A DNA stretch of 64,000 nt from Chitinophagales bacterium (GTDB lineage: Bacteria; Bacteroidota; Bacteroidia; Chitinophagales; UBA2359): NCBI GenBank assembly GCA_041392475.1, contig JAWKLZ010000001.1, positions 3,224,001-3,288,000 on the forward strand, in the 5' to 3' direction. The position numbers and the translations under genes were made by a program. The notes beneath the pieces are model-generated. The model had not been told where the DNA came from and did not search any database. It saw only the letters and a list, made by a program, of their open reading frames with translations. This document shows positions 26,624 through 35,768 of the stretch, piece by piece (positions within the stretch are counted from its first letter, which is position 1; each line of letters starts with the position of its first letter).

Positions 26624-27087
26624 AAAGGAAGCAATTGGCTGAAGTCTATGCCTAAGTAGTGGTATGTGCCTGCAAACAAAACCGACCAAAAGGAGAAAGC
26701 AACAAACATATATGCATATACTTTGCTGGTGTTTTTGTAGAATGCATTGGCGACCATTGTACCTACGGGAACTGTCAAAAAGACAGGAGTAAGGAAAGCG
26801 ATGCCTGCCAAACCGTAACTGTTTTTGATGCGGACCAATAAGCGATTTTTGCGGTTCATGGTGAAGGCTTTCTTTTTATTCTTAGGAGGAAAAGTCCTTT
26901 GCCTCCATGTCGAAAATGTTTTGTACAAAACACTGAACATCCAAACGCCTATCATTCCTCCACTTATAGTAAGTAATATGGAGGTTAGGAAAGGAAAATT
27001 GTAGTAAAAAACAAAGCAATAAGCGATTACAAATTTGGTGCTTGACCAAAGAAGCACAATTACAATAGGAATTACGTCACCAAACAT
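26620..27087 (-). CDS. Small polytopic membrane protein (COG2426-like)
   Basis: The 155-residue protein has about four membrane helices. The segment YGLAGIAFLTPVFLTVPVGTMVANAFYKN resembles the conserved GxxGxxxxTPxxxxxPxGT region of small multidrug-export/COG2426 (DedA-like) proteins. A central basic loop (RQRTFPPKNKKKAFTMNRKNRLLVR) separates two helical pairs. Transport activity is not established for this group, so the name should remain tentative. Nothing nearby suggests a partner. Confidence 0.7.
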   Translation of the reverse strand: MFGDVIPIVIVLLWSSTKFVIAYCFVFYYNFPFLTSILLTISGGMIGVWMFSVLYKTFSTWRQRTFPPKNKKKAFTMNRKNRLLVRIKNSYGLAGIAFLTPVFLTVPVGTMVANAFYKNTSKVYAYMFVAFSFWSVLFAGTYHYLGIDFSQLLPF

Positions 27088-27436
27088 AATGTATGTCTAA
27101 AAGATTGATTGTAAATAGAAAAAAGTAATTATTTTGTCGATAATAATTTGTTTGGGGCTTATGAATGAATAGTGTTGTTTGATTGAATAAGTAGAATCAA
27201 ATATGAAGCCAAAATTACGAAAAAAGTGGCAATAAAGCACCTCTATTCAAACTCTTTATTCATAGTAATGGTACGCAGATTGCATAGATTTGTTGGTTTT
27301 AGTGCCTAATATTTCTAATCTTTATTTTTTTGGTACTTCCCGAATCAAGAAATATTCAAAAACAGCTGCTTACCGAAAACATTATGAACATTTTGTGTTT
27401 TTGATAGTCTAACCTTAGTGTCTAATACAAACACAT
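27088..27436. other. Intergenic region without a recognised gene
   Basis: These 349 bases separate divergent genes. They are AT-rich and contain no repeat that I recognise. A weak promoter candidate for the nuclease-like gene lies near its start (TTTTTG followed by TAACCTTAG at about 27390-27420), but it does not match the consensus well. Confidence 0.4.
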
Positions 27437-28309
27437 ATGAAACTACCTAAAAAAACCTTTTTGTTATTATTTGCTTTTTCCATTTTTCTGAATGAACATC
27501 ACATGACGGAGAATTTGTATGCTCAGATACCGATGAAGGCAATGACCTTCAATATTCGCTACGACAATACAATGGATACACTCAATCCTTGGGAAGTTCG
27601 TAAGGGTTGGACTGGAGAATTATTGGACAAATACGATGCAGATATTGTTGGTTTACAGGAAGCATTGCATCACCAATTAACGTATATTGCAGAACGATTG
27701 CCGCAATATGATTGGGTTGGTGTGGGGAGAGATGATGGTAAAATACAAGGAGAGTATGTACCTATTTTATATAAGAAAGAGCAATTTGATCTTTTGGATT
27801 ATAATAATTTTTGGCTCTCCAAAACGCCAGAGAAAGTGGGTAGTAAATCTTGGAGGGCACTTCGCAGAATGGTGACATGGGCGAAATTGAAGGACAAACA
27901 AAACGGGAAAACCTTTTTTGTTTTCAATACACATTTTGACCATTTTAGTAAAAAAGCCCGTCGAAAAAGTGCCGATTTGTTGCTTAAATATATGTCAAAT
28001 ATCACCCAAGGTACTTTTGCGATTGTTCTTGGTGACTTCAACGCCTTACCTCATACCAAACCCTACAAAAAACTGGCTACCAACTTGAAAGATACGCACC
28101 ATCTTTCCATAGATCTTCAAAGGGGTTCTATTTTTACGTTTCACAATTTTGGAAGTGAAGTAATGGATCAATACCGTACGATTGACTACATTTTTCTTTC
28201 AGATGACCAAACTATGCGTGTACTCAAACACACGGTAATCATAGACGATTGGGAAGGTAAATTTCCTTCTGACCATTTTCCTGTGATGGCGACGATGGAG
28301 TGGAAGTGA
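27437..28309 (+). CDS. Secreted endonuclease/exonuclease/phosphatase-family protein
   Basis: The 290-residue protein has an N-terminal signal-like segment (TFLLLFAFSIFLNEH, then cleavage near LYAQIP) and the DNase I-like fold signatures. These are MTFNIRYDN, the metal-binding E in VGLQEALHHQL, the LGDFNALPHTKPY motif, DYIFLSDD and the C-terminal SDHFPVMATM. All catalytic residues of the EEP superfamily (N, E, D/N, D, H) appear present. Substrates in this family include DNA, sphingomyelin and inositol phosphates, so specificity is open. Confidence 0.9.
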   Translation: MKLPKKTFLLLFAFSIFLNEHHMTENLYAQIPMKAMTFNIRYDNTMDTLNPWEVRKGWTGELLDKYDADIVGLQEALHHQLTYIAERLPQYDWVGVGRDDGKIQGEYVPILYKKEQFDLLDYNNFWLSKTPEKVGSKSWRALRRMVTWAKLKDKQNGKTFFVFNTHFDHFSKKARRKSADLLLKYMSNITQGTFAIVLGDFNALPHTKPYKKLATNLKDTHHLSIDLQRGSIFTFHNFGSEVMDQYRTIDYIFLSDDQTMRVLKHTVIIDDWEGKFPSDHFPVMATMEWK

Positions 28310-28475
28310 ATTTGTGATTGGTTATCAGTTTCTTTAACACGATTATACTTACATTCCATACAGTTATTCTTAAAACAACCTCACTTACTACAATTACCTA
28401 CACACTTAGTAAACAACCTTCAAATTTGGGGATAGATTTTATACTTTTGAACTACCAAACCAAAATCATTTTGCT

Positions 28476-29105
28476 ATGTATAAATTTACTCTATTTGCCC
28501 TAATATTTTGTTTGTCAAATAGTTCATTCTCTCAGACTACAAAATTAACACAAATCTATTTTGGAAAAACAAAAAGTATCAAGGCAGAATACTATGTTTT
28601 GAAAAAAAGTAAAGAAATAAAACATGGCGAATATAAATCTTACTATCTCAGCGGAAAACAAAAAGAAGAAGGACTGTACTCGAACAATCAAAAAGAGGGA
28701 GAGTGGCTTGTATATGACTCAACAGGAAGGTTGGAGGAGGTTCAATTTTACAAATCTGGTCAAAAAACAGGTATATGGAAAAAATACATAGAAAGAGGTC
28801 AGGTTATTAAAAAGTTTGATTATGAAAATAATAAAGCCTTAGATCCATTGATATATGTACCTTGTGCATATCCTCCAATAGCAAGAGAAAACGGAATTGA
28901 AGGAGTTGTAGAACTTGATTTCATCTTTGATGATAATTGTATTCTGCAAGATATTAAAATCTTTAAATCACCTGGCGATGACTTTGATAAATCGGCCATT
29001 GACTGCGCCAAAAAAACTATACAATTGATTGCTAAATACTTTCCCAATAAATGCATCAAAGAATCTGAATTATTGCCGTACACAATACGCTTCTCACTTC
29101 AATAA
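28476..29105 (+). CDS. MORN-repeat protein with C-terminal TonB-like domain
   Basis: The 209-residue protein has a signal peptide (FALIFCLSNSSFSQ). Three or four MORN/YwqK-type repeats follow: GEYKSYYLSGKQKEEGLYSNNQKEGEWLVYD..., GIWKKYIERG. A TonB C-terminal fold closes the protein (about 125-209), with AYPPIARENGIEGVVELDFIFDDNCILQDIKIFKSPGDDFDKSAIDCAKK. This combination is a common secreted or periplasmic architecture in Bacteroidota and is unlikely to energise receptors, since no membrane anchor remains after cleavage. It converges with engB, overlapping by 12 bases. Confidence 0.85.
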   Translation: MYKFTLFALIFCLSNSSFSQTTKLTQIYFGKTKSIKAEYYVLKKSKEIKHGEYKSYYLSGKQKEEGLYSNNQKEGEWLVYDSTGRLEEVQFYKSGQKTGIWKKYIERGQVIKKFDYENNKALDPLIYVPCAYPPIARENGIEGVVELDFIFDDNCILQDIKIFKSPGDDFDKSAIDCAKKTIQLIAKYFPNKCIKESELLPYTIRFSLQ

Positions 29106-29705
29106 CTTCTCTGCTTCAAACCTCCCATTCACCTCCTCAATAAAACCCAAAACGTCTTCCCTGCCTGTTTTTTTTCTGGCGGAAGTCAAAAAATGTTGCG
29201 GCATTTCCTCCCATGTTTCCAAAAATTGCGCTCTAAATACCTCCACATTTTCTGGTTTGTACTTTCGATCATCCGTTTTGGTGAACACAATCACAAATGG
29301 AATCATCATCTCCCCCAACCAATTGGCAAATTCAAGGTCAATGGGTTGTGGAGGAATGCGGCTGTCTATCAGCAAAAATACACATTGAAGGTTCATACGT
29401 TTTTGAAGGTAATTCCGAATAAATTGCTCCCATTTTTTTCGCTGTACTTTGGATATTTTGGCATAACCATAGCCGGGTAAATCCACCAAATACCATTCAT
29501 CATTGATGATAAAATGATTGATAGTTTGGGTTTTGCCGGGAGTATTCGATACTTTCGCCAACTTATTTCGCTCCGTAAGCATGTTTATTAACGAAGATTT
29601 ACCGACATTGGAGCGACCAATAAAAGCATATTCTGGCAAGGTAGGTTCAGGACATTTGGACACACTGACAGAACTTGCTAGGTATTCCGCTGATTTAATG
29701 AGCAT
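29094..29705 (-). CDS. engB: Ribosome biogenesis GTPase YsxC/EngB
   Basis: EngB (YihA/YsxC) is an essential GTPase for 50S subunit assembly. The 203-residue protein has G1 GRSNVGKSSLIN (about 31-42), the conserved TPGKTQTINHF switch segment, G3 DLPGYGYAKISK and G4 FTKTD; all match the family. The length is standard. The last twelve bases overlap the convergent MORN-TonB gene. Confidence 0.97.
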   Translation of the reverse strand: MLIKSAEYLASSVSVSKCPEPTLPEYAFIGRSNVGKSSLINMLTERNKLAKVSNTPGKTQTINHFIINDEWYLVDLPGYGYAKISKVQRKKWEQFIRNYLQKRMNLQCVFLLIDSRIPPQPIDLEFANWLGEMMIPFVIVFTKTDDRKYKPENVEVFRAQFLETWEEMPQHFLTSARKKTGREDVLGFIEEVNGRFEAEKLLK

Positions 29706-29731
29706 TTTTCGTTTTAATTTGAATTTCTTAT

Positions 29732-30649
29732 ATGATATTTTTGTTGCTATCTATTTGCTGTTCCACCATTGTCATGCTGATGTTCAAGGTATTTGAAGTC
29801 TATCGCATCGACAACTTTCAAGCAATCGTCTTCAACTATCTTACCTGTTTTGCAGTTGGATTGCTGACCGTAGAAAGCAATATTCTCGGCAGTAGTTTTT
29901 GGCAACAACCGTGGTTTCCTTTTGCCGTCATGCTGGGTTTTGTGTTCATCAGCACTTTCCAATTGATTGCCCTAACGACTCAGCAAAATGGCGTGACCGT
30001 GGCTACGATTGCCAACAAAACAACGATGGTAATTCCCATGACAGTAGCTTTTTTCATGTACGGTGATGTGGTCACACTTCCCAAAATTGTAGGAATCCTG
30101 TTGGCAATTGCTGCCATTTTTCTAACAGCACACAAAGATAAACAAGAATTTTCATTGGAGGGCATCATCCCTTCAAATGATGCGAACACGCTGAAATCCA
30201 AAGCACGTAATAACTATGCCTATGTTCTTCTGCCTTTGTCTGTGTTTTTGGCGGGTGGATTCATCGAAACAGTCATCAACTACGTGCAAGTGCATTATTT
30301 GCAGGAAAACAGTGCCAACGCTTTTTCGATGTTTATCTTTACCACAGCAGCAGCGATTGGTTTATTTTTTATTGTTATTCAGCGATTTACTCAACAAAAA
30401 AAACTCGTTGGGCGAAACATTCTCGGAGGAATCGTTTTGGGGATTCCCAATTATGGCAGTATTTACTTCCTAATCATGGCTTTGCACAGTACAGGCATGG
30501 AGAGTTCGAGGGTGTTTCCGTTGAACAATATCGGGATTGTTCTTTTGGCAAGTTTGACGGCTTTTGTTTTGTTTCGTGAAAAATTGACAAAAATGAATAT
30601 ATTGGGGGTAGTTTGTGCGGTGGTGGCGATTTTATTGATTGCTTTTTGA
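29732..30649 (+). CDS. EamA/DMT-superfamily transporter
   Basis: The 305-residue protein has about ten membrane helices arranged as two EamA repeats. The first half ends near IFLTAHKDKQEF, and a cytoplasmic linker (SLEGIIPSNDANTLKSKARNN, about 142-162) separates it from the second half, which ends GVVCAVVAILLIAF. This matches drug/metabolite transporters, whose substrates are rarely predictable. It is divergent from engB with 26 bases between the start codons, so both promoters would lie within or very near the two genes. Confidence 0.88.
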   Translation: MIFLLLSICCSTIVMLMFKVFEVYRIDNFQAIVFNYLTCFAVGLLTVESNILGSSFWQQPWFPFAVMLGFVFISTFQLIALTTQQNGVTVATIANKTTMVIPMTVAFFMYGDVVTLPKIVGILLAIAAIFLTAHKDKQEFSLEGIIPSNDANTLKSKARNNYAYVLLPLSVFLAGGFIETVINYVQVHYLQENSANAFSMFIFTTAAAIGLFFIVIQRFTQQKKLVGRNILGGIVLGIPNYGSIYFLIMALHSTGMESSRVFPLNNIGIVLLASLTAFVLFREKLTKMNILGVVCAVVAILLIAF

Positions 30650-30676
30650 GATAATGGTAAAGTCTGTAATAAAGAC

Positions 30677-31762
30677 TCAAATATCTAAGCTGTAATCGTT
30701 TAACAACTTGTTTTCCTTCGCATCTTTAGGATGTATATACTCTGCTTTACTTGGGTTATCAGTCACAAGAGATTCCAACTTGTTGATGTATTGCTTGAAA
30801 TTCCTCAAACCTCTAAAACCTACATTTCTACCAGTTTTAGAAAAGAGAAACAAGACATCCATATCACTGGCATTGAGTATTTTATTGTATTTGTCAAAAA
30901 CATTAAACCCTGCTCCGACTTTGATGAAAAAGTAATTGGTATATAAGCCTCTATCGTGTTCTTTTTCAGAATATCTACTGCGAATCCCTTCATCATAATG
31001 AATAAGCGTGACGTTTACGTTTAAATGAACAAAGTTTTTTCTAAAAAAGCGTTGGATTCGTTTGTTTAAAGTTTTCGTTTTTTCGGCTCGTTCAGATTCC
31101 TTGTTGAATTTTAGCTCACATAAAATGGTTAAATCAAGTTCTTCAAAAAGAGGGAAATCTTGAAGTAAATTCAAGAGCAGAGGAAACAGGTTTTTGTCAA
31201 TCGGTCCAGTGCTTTTATCTGATAACAAATATTTATCAAAAATGAGCATTGACCTGATAGGATGTTGAAACAACTTTATTTTTTCCCAAGAATCAAATTT
31301 GGGATTGGCTTTGGGGTCTAAAGTAATCGGAATAGGCGTGTCTTCTTTGGCATTGTAAAAAAGTTTCCATTCATACACTAAATTGTTCGGATTGAGGTAG
31401 ATATACCCAAATTTTTCGCTTAATTCTTGGCATTGATTGGATTCAATAGTCGTGAAAAACAATTTGAAAATTGAGCCTTTTTGGTAAAACTCATTGGTTT
31501 GAAGTTGGCTTGATAGCTCTTTTTGAAAAACAATGTTGTGAATATTGTCAAAAAACAAACTTAAAAAGGGAGTGCTTGAAATAAAATCTTCAAGTTCTAT
31601 AGGTGAAAGGGCATCGAAGTTCTCCAATTCTTCCATATCTGTCACCAATACAAAGGATTTGAAACGCTTCAAGAATCTTTCCCAATCAATATGGTACTCG
31701 CTTTTAGCATCATACTCCAAAAAATAATTTTCTAAAAAAGCTTTGGTGATAATGAGTTCCAT
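30677..31762 (-). CDS. Unknown partner protein of the AAA ATPase (candidate effector)
   Basis: I do not recognise this 361-residue protein as a named family. It is soluble and starts 9 bases after the AAA ATPase stop, so the two are one operon. Two short motifs, FDKYLLSDK at 174-182 and HDRGLYTNYFFIKVGAGF at 269-286, resemble the His-Asp and D-x-x-(F/L) patterns seen in phospholipase-D-like or MIT_C-like domains in conflict systems; this is a weak, visual resemblance. ATPase-plus-partner pairs of this kind are often antiphage or stress modules, but no function can be assigned. Confidence 0.7.
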   Translation of the reverse strand: MELIITKAFLENYFLEYDAKSEYHIDWERFLKRFKSFVLVTDMEELENFDALSPIELEDFISSTPFLSLFFDNIHNIVFQKELSSQLQTNEFYQKGSIFKLFFTTIESNQCQELSEKFGYIYLNPNNLVYEWKLFYNAKEDTPIPITLDPKANPKFDSWEKIKLFQHPIRSMLIFDKYLLSDKSTGPIDKNLFPLLLNLLQDFPLFEELDLTILCELKFNKESERAEKTKTLNKRIQRFFRKNFVHLNVNVTLIHYDEGIRSRYSEKEHDRGLYTNYFFIKVGAGFNVFDKYNKILNASDMDVLFLFSKTGRNVGFRGLRNFKQYINKLESLVTDNPSKAEYIHPKDAKENKLLNDYSLDI

Positions 31763-31771
31763 GAGTTAGGA

Positions 31772-33334
31772 TTAATTCGCTTTGACAGCGTTTAGTTCTT
31801 TCTTCAATTTCAACAATTCAAACCGCATCTGAGTAGCCATATCAAAGAATCCTTCTCCAAAATCATTGTCCAAACTCCCATCTTCTTCAATATTGATTCG
31901 TTCAACTTGTTTTTTCCCTTTTGGAACATCATCAGGATTGTAGAAATAATAAATTGAAGTATTGTCTGGTGTGATTTTCTTTTCTGCGGTCAGTATTTGC
32001 AGTCGTCGGATGAGATATTCGCTGTGTGTCTCAATGATAAATCGAAGTCCAAAAGTTTCCTGTGCATCTATAAATAAGTCTGCCAGTTTGGTTTGGAAAT
32101 TGGGGTGCAAGCTGTTTTCGGGTTCTTCAATCATCAATAGTTTTGTTTTGCACAACACTATTTTCATCAGTAAAGGCAACAAAGCAGTAATCCCAAAACC
32201 CAAATCCGCCAACTCCAATTCCTTTCCATTTTTCCAAATTTTAACCGCATTTCCATACGTTCCTATAGGAACAAACTCCACCTTATCAGCGATTCCAAAA
32301 CCTTCTTCTCCAAGCCATTTATAGATAAAAGTTGTTTTTTTTTCATCTTTTGATGCACCATTTTTGGTGTATTGTACCAATAGGTCATTGAAGAGTGTAC
32401 CTTGTGATTGATAGGTGTAAAGTCTTTGGGTGTTGGCTTTTATTGGAGGGAGGTATTCTAATTGGAAGGCTGATTGTAGGATGATTTTAAAGATTTTTTC
32501 TATCCAGTCTATAATTCTATGGTCATAACTTTGTCCTCTTAGTTTTACAGTATCTATATCTATTTCATGGTGGGCAATGTCCCAAGGATACGGGCTGCTA
32601 TTTTTAATATCAATACTACTAAATACTAAAGCGAATATTTCGCCAATTAATTTATTAATTCCTTGATTTTTAGACTGTTCTGTTGCGTTTAAAATCTTTA
32701 AAAGTCTTACCTTTTTTGGCTCAATAGTTTTTATTGCCTTTTCCAAATCCTCTATTTGATATGGAGTGCGTTTTAATGAAATGCCTAAATCACTACTAAA
32801 TTTATTTTCATTAAAAACTAAATTATCTTGCAAATTGTATAAAAAATAATCTAATACTTTGCCATCCTTATATTGAAAAGAAGAAAATAAAAGGTATTGA
32901 TTACCGATTGCATTAATCACATTATCATAATTTGCATAGTCCAAATCAGTTAGACCATATCTACTGTGCATATAGTTGTCAATTGCTGGGTATTCTTGTT
33001 TTAAATCGTGTATAATGAATTGTGTTATTTTTTCAGTATATGAATCTAACGAATTTTCATATTCAGGCATAAACTTAACAATCGAAACTATATCCTCCTC
33101 TTTCTCATTCAAAACCGACTCCAAACCTCCAAGATGATGATGCTCACCTGTAAAATCCAATTCCTCCAATCCATTCTTTTTCATGCTGTCAGCCAACAAC
33201 AACAATGCCTTCAATACGGTACTTTTACCCGAATTATTCGCTCCTGTCAAAATCGTCAAAGGGGCAAATTCAAACTCTGTTGCATCTTTGAAAACTCTAA
33301 AATTTTTAAGGGTGATACCTGTTATATAAGCCAT
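31772..33334 (-). CDS. AAA15/DUF3696-type ATPase (OLD-like)
   Basis: The 520-residue protein starts MAYITGITLKNFRVFKD, with the ABC/SMC-like Walker A LTGANNSGKSTVLKALLLL (residues about 28-46). The Walker B region MIEEPENSLHPNFQTKLADLF is followed by the D-loop/H-loop segment RFIIETHSEYLIRRLQIL. The tail DGSLDNDFGEGFFDMATQMRFELLKLKK resembles DUF3696. A long AT-rich helical insertion (about 80-300) separates the halves, as in OLD-type ATPases. No TOPRIM domain is present in the chain. It is transcribed with the 361-residue gene from a clear Bacteroidota promoter. Confidence 0.9.
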   Translation of the reverse strand: MAYITGITLKNFRVFKDATEFEFAPLTILTGANNSGKSTVLKALLLLADSMKKNGLEELDFTGEHHHLGGLESVLNEKEEDIVSIVKFMPEYENSLDSYTEKITQFIIHDLKQEYPAIDNYMHSRYGLTDLDYANYDNVINAIGNQYLLFSSFQYKDGKVLDYFLYNLQDNLVFNENKFSSDLGISLKRTPYQIEDLEKAIKTIEPKKVRLLKILNATEQSKNQGINKLIGEIFALVFSSIDIKNSSPYPWDIAHHEIDIDTVKLRGQSYDHRIIDWIEKIFKIILQSAFQLEYLPPIKANTQRLYTYQSQGTLFNDLLVQYTKNGASKDEKKTTFIYKWLGEEGFGIADKVEFVPIGTYGNAVKIWKNGKELELADLGFGITALLPLLMKIVLCKTKLLMIEEPENSLHPNFQTKLADLFIDAQETFGLRFIIETHSEYLIRRLQILTAEKKITPDNTSIYYFYNPDDVPKGKKQVERINIEEDGSLDNDFGEGFFDMATQMRFELLKLKKELNAVKAN

Positions 33335-33359
33335 AAAGGAATAAGTTATTGAAGAAAAA

Positions 33360-33390
33360 CAAATTTAGGAAAAAACATTTGTTTATCAAT
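33360..33390 (-). promoter_or_regulatory. Promoter of the AAA ATPase/partner operon
   Basis: On the minus strand ATTG (33390-33387) is followed by exactly 19 bases and then TAAATTTG (33367-33360), close to the Bacteroidota consensus TTTG-N19-TAnnTTTG. The start codon is 26 bases downstream of the -7 element. Confidence 0.7.
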
Positions 33391-33542
33391 TTTTTCTCAC
33401 AAACAAACACTACTTTTACTACTTTCCCTTACAACAACAATTGATGTCAAATTAGTTCAATTGCCATTGTTTTTATAAACTCTCGCTACTTTTTTGTAAA
33501 ATTGAGGAATAGTTCAATCATGCAAATACATTTTTACACCTT

Positions 33543-35276
33543 ATGAAAAACCTTCCATTTCGAACTTCATTTTTTTGCTTTTTCTGTTTAATTCTATTTT
33601 TGTTCTTCACCAATGCTTGTCGTCAATCCACTCCAATAGTTGAAAAAAAACCGAATAGAGGAGTGTTAGCCAAAAACGGCATGGTCGTCACCGCCAATCC
33701 CTATGCTTCTGCAATTGGCTTGGAAATATTAAAAAAAGGCGGCAATGCTTTTGATGCGGCAATAGCCGTACAGTTTGCCTTGGCTGTTTGTTATCCGAGA
33801 GCGGGCAACATTGGAGGAGGCGGTTTTTTGGTGTATCGAAAAGCAGATGGAACAGTCGGTAGTTTGGATTTTCGGGAGAAAGCCCCAAAAGCTGCAACAA
33901 CAAATATGTATTTGGATTCACTCGGCAATTACATATCTGACCTGAGCAAACGAGGTCATTTGGCGGTTGGAGTGCCTGGCACAGTAGCGGGTATGGTTGC
34001 AATGCACGAAAAACTGGGCTCATTGCCTTTTGCAGATTTGGTGAATCCGAGTGTGGAATTGGCGCACAATGGGGTGAAATTGAGCAAAAACGAAGCAGAC
34101 AAATTCAATCAATACCAAGAGGATTTTAAAGAATTGAATCACTTCCAAATCAATGCGTGGAAGGAAGGCGGTTGGCAAGAAGGGGACAGTTTGAAACATC
34201 CCGAATTGGCGGCAACTTTGGCCCGTATTCGCAACAGTGGACGGGATGGTTTCTACAAAGGTGAAACGGCGGATTTGTTCGTGGAAGAAATAAAAGCAGG
34301 CAATGGCATCATTACACACGAAGACTTGGAAGCCTATCAAGCAGTTTGGCGGGATGCTTTGGTGGAAAATTACCAAGATGATTACCGCATCATCTCTATG
34401 CCTCCTCCTTCAAGTGGCGGAATCGCTTTGGTGCAGTTGTTGGAAGGCTCCGAAATGTTTGACTTTACTGCAATGGGACACAATACAGTCGAAAGCATTC
34501 ATGTTATGACCGAATTGGAGCGTCGGGTTTATGCTGATCGATCTATGTATCTGGGTGACATGGATTTCTACAAAGTTCCGATGCAGCAGTTGTTGAACCC
34601 TGACTATTTGAAAGAGCGTTTTGCAGACATCAAAATGGACAAAAAAACGGATTCTCAAGACATCAAGGAAGGCAAAGTCGGAAAGATTGAAAGTGTAGAA
34701 ACAACGCATTTTTCGATTGTCGACAAAGACGGCAATGCGGCATCTATTACCACAACCCTCAACGACAATTACGGCTCGAAGGTGATGGTGAAAGGGGCGG
34801 GTTTTTTCTTGAACAACGAAATGGATGATTTCAGCGCAAAGCCTGGTGAGCCAAATATGTTTGGTTTGATAGGTGCGGAGGCGAACAAAATCGAACCCGA
34901 AAAACGGATGTTGAGCAGCATGACCCCAACTATTGTCGAAAAGAATGGTGAATTGTTTATGGTGGTCGGTACGCCTGGCGGTGCTACGATTATCACTTGT
35001 GTCTATCAAACGATTATGAATGTAATTGCCCACGGCATGAACATTCAAGAAGCTGTGAATGCTAAAAAAACACACTCTCAATGGCTTCCTGATGTAGTTC
35101 TTTTGGAGGAAAATGCAGTGGATGATGCCGTTGTAGAAGGATTGAAGAAGTTGGGGCATGAGATAGAGTACCGCCCTGCTTTGGGCCGAATGGAAGCCGT
35201 TTTGGTTTTACCTGACGGCACTTTGGAGGGAGCGGCCGATTATACAAGAGGGGATGATTCGGCTATGGGGTTTTGA
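33543..35276 (+). CDS. ggt: Gamma-glutamyltranspeptidase, lipoprotein form
   Basis: GGT cleaves glutathione and other gamma-glutamyl compounds in the periplasm and is made as an autoprocessed precursor. The 577-residue protein has an SPII signal with lipobox TNAC. The large subunit contains KKGGNAFDAAIAVQFALAV and GNIGGGGFLVYR. The catalytic threonine is the first T of TTHFSIVDKDGNA (Thr387), and the small subunit contains NDNYGSKV and the oxyanion/binding segment RMLSSMTPTIV, then GTPGGATIITCVYQ. All key residues are present. It is monocistronic. Confidence 0.96.
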   Translation: MKNLPFRTSFFCFFCLILFLFFTNACRQSTPIVEKKPNRGVLAKNGMVVTANPYASAIGLEILKKGGNAFDAAIAVQFALAVCYPRAGNIGGGGFLVYRKADGTVGSLDFREKAPKAATTNMYLDSLGNYISDLSKRGHLAVGVPGTVAGMVAMHEKLGSLPFADLVNPSVELAHNGVKLSKNEADKFNQYQEDFKELNHFQINAWKEGGWQEGDSLKHPELAATLARIRNSGRDGFYKGETADLFVEEIKAGNGIITHEDLEAYQAVWRDALVENYQDDYRIISMPPPSSGGIALVQLLEGSEMFDFTAMGHNTVESIHVMTELERRVYADRSMYLGDMDFYKVPMQQLLNPDYLKERFADIKMDKKTDSQDIKEGKVGKIESVETTHFSIVDKDGNAASITTTLNDNYGSKVMVKGAGFFLNNEMDDFSAKPGEPNMFGLIGAEANKIEPEKRMLSSMTPTIVEKNGELFMVVGTPGGATIITCVYQTIMNVIAHGMNIQEAVNAKKTHSQWLPDVVLLEENAVDDAVVEGLKKLGHEIEYRPALGRMEAVLVLPDGTLEGAADYTRGDDSAMGF

Positions 35277-35768
35277 AGGAACTTTAGATAGATTGAATTG
35301 TTGTACCAATAAAAATAATAATACCGAAAATCAGCAGCATCGCTGCAGCTCTATTTGTAAAAAGGATAGCTAAGAAGTTATTTTCAAGGGGCGTAGCCTC
35401 GTCACCAAAGTTGGTCTTATCGAAGCTACACTCCTATTGACTGCAATTCAAGACATTTTGCTGCAAATTTTTTAGAACGATTTATTCTGCGTTTATTATC
35501 CCTAATCTGGCCCAGTCAGTACCCTACAGGAATTGAACCACAAAAGGCACAAAGGACACAAAAGGAATCATAAAAGTCTTTTGTGTCCTTTTGATGCTTT
35601 TGTGGTTTAAAAATCAAAGTCTTGCCAATGGAACATTCCGATTTATCGGAAAAAAAACACAAGGTGTCAGTGTTTACTGACTAAAAAACAAGAATTACCC
35701 TAATAAAATACCCTTATTTGGCTAATTTTACCCCTCTATTTCATTTAGATTTTAATTTTCATTCCCCT
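35277..35768. other. ggt-mutS intergenic region with a long hairpin
   Basis: No gene was found. The region holds the 72-bp inverted repeat at 35536-35607. Near 35330-35355 there is a short GC-containing palindrome (CAGCATCGCTGCAGCTC). The mutS frame is open from 35718 with a TTG, so the last 50 bases could be coding if translation starts there. Confidence 0.5.
35536..35607. repeat. Long imperfect inverted repeat between ggt and mutS
   Basis: The left arm begins AACCACAAAAGGCACAAAGG and the right arm ends TGATGCTTTTGTGGTT. The arms pair over about 28 bases with one or two bulges around a loop of about a dozen bases. CACAAAGG-type hairpins like this are common intergenic repeats, and this one could also terminate ggt transcription. 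Confidence 0.75.

Noticed and set aside
34410..35159. 249-codon open frame antisense to ggt
   Set aside because: Shadow of the ggt gene; the product has no domain features and the ggt reading is unambiguous.
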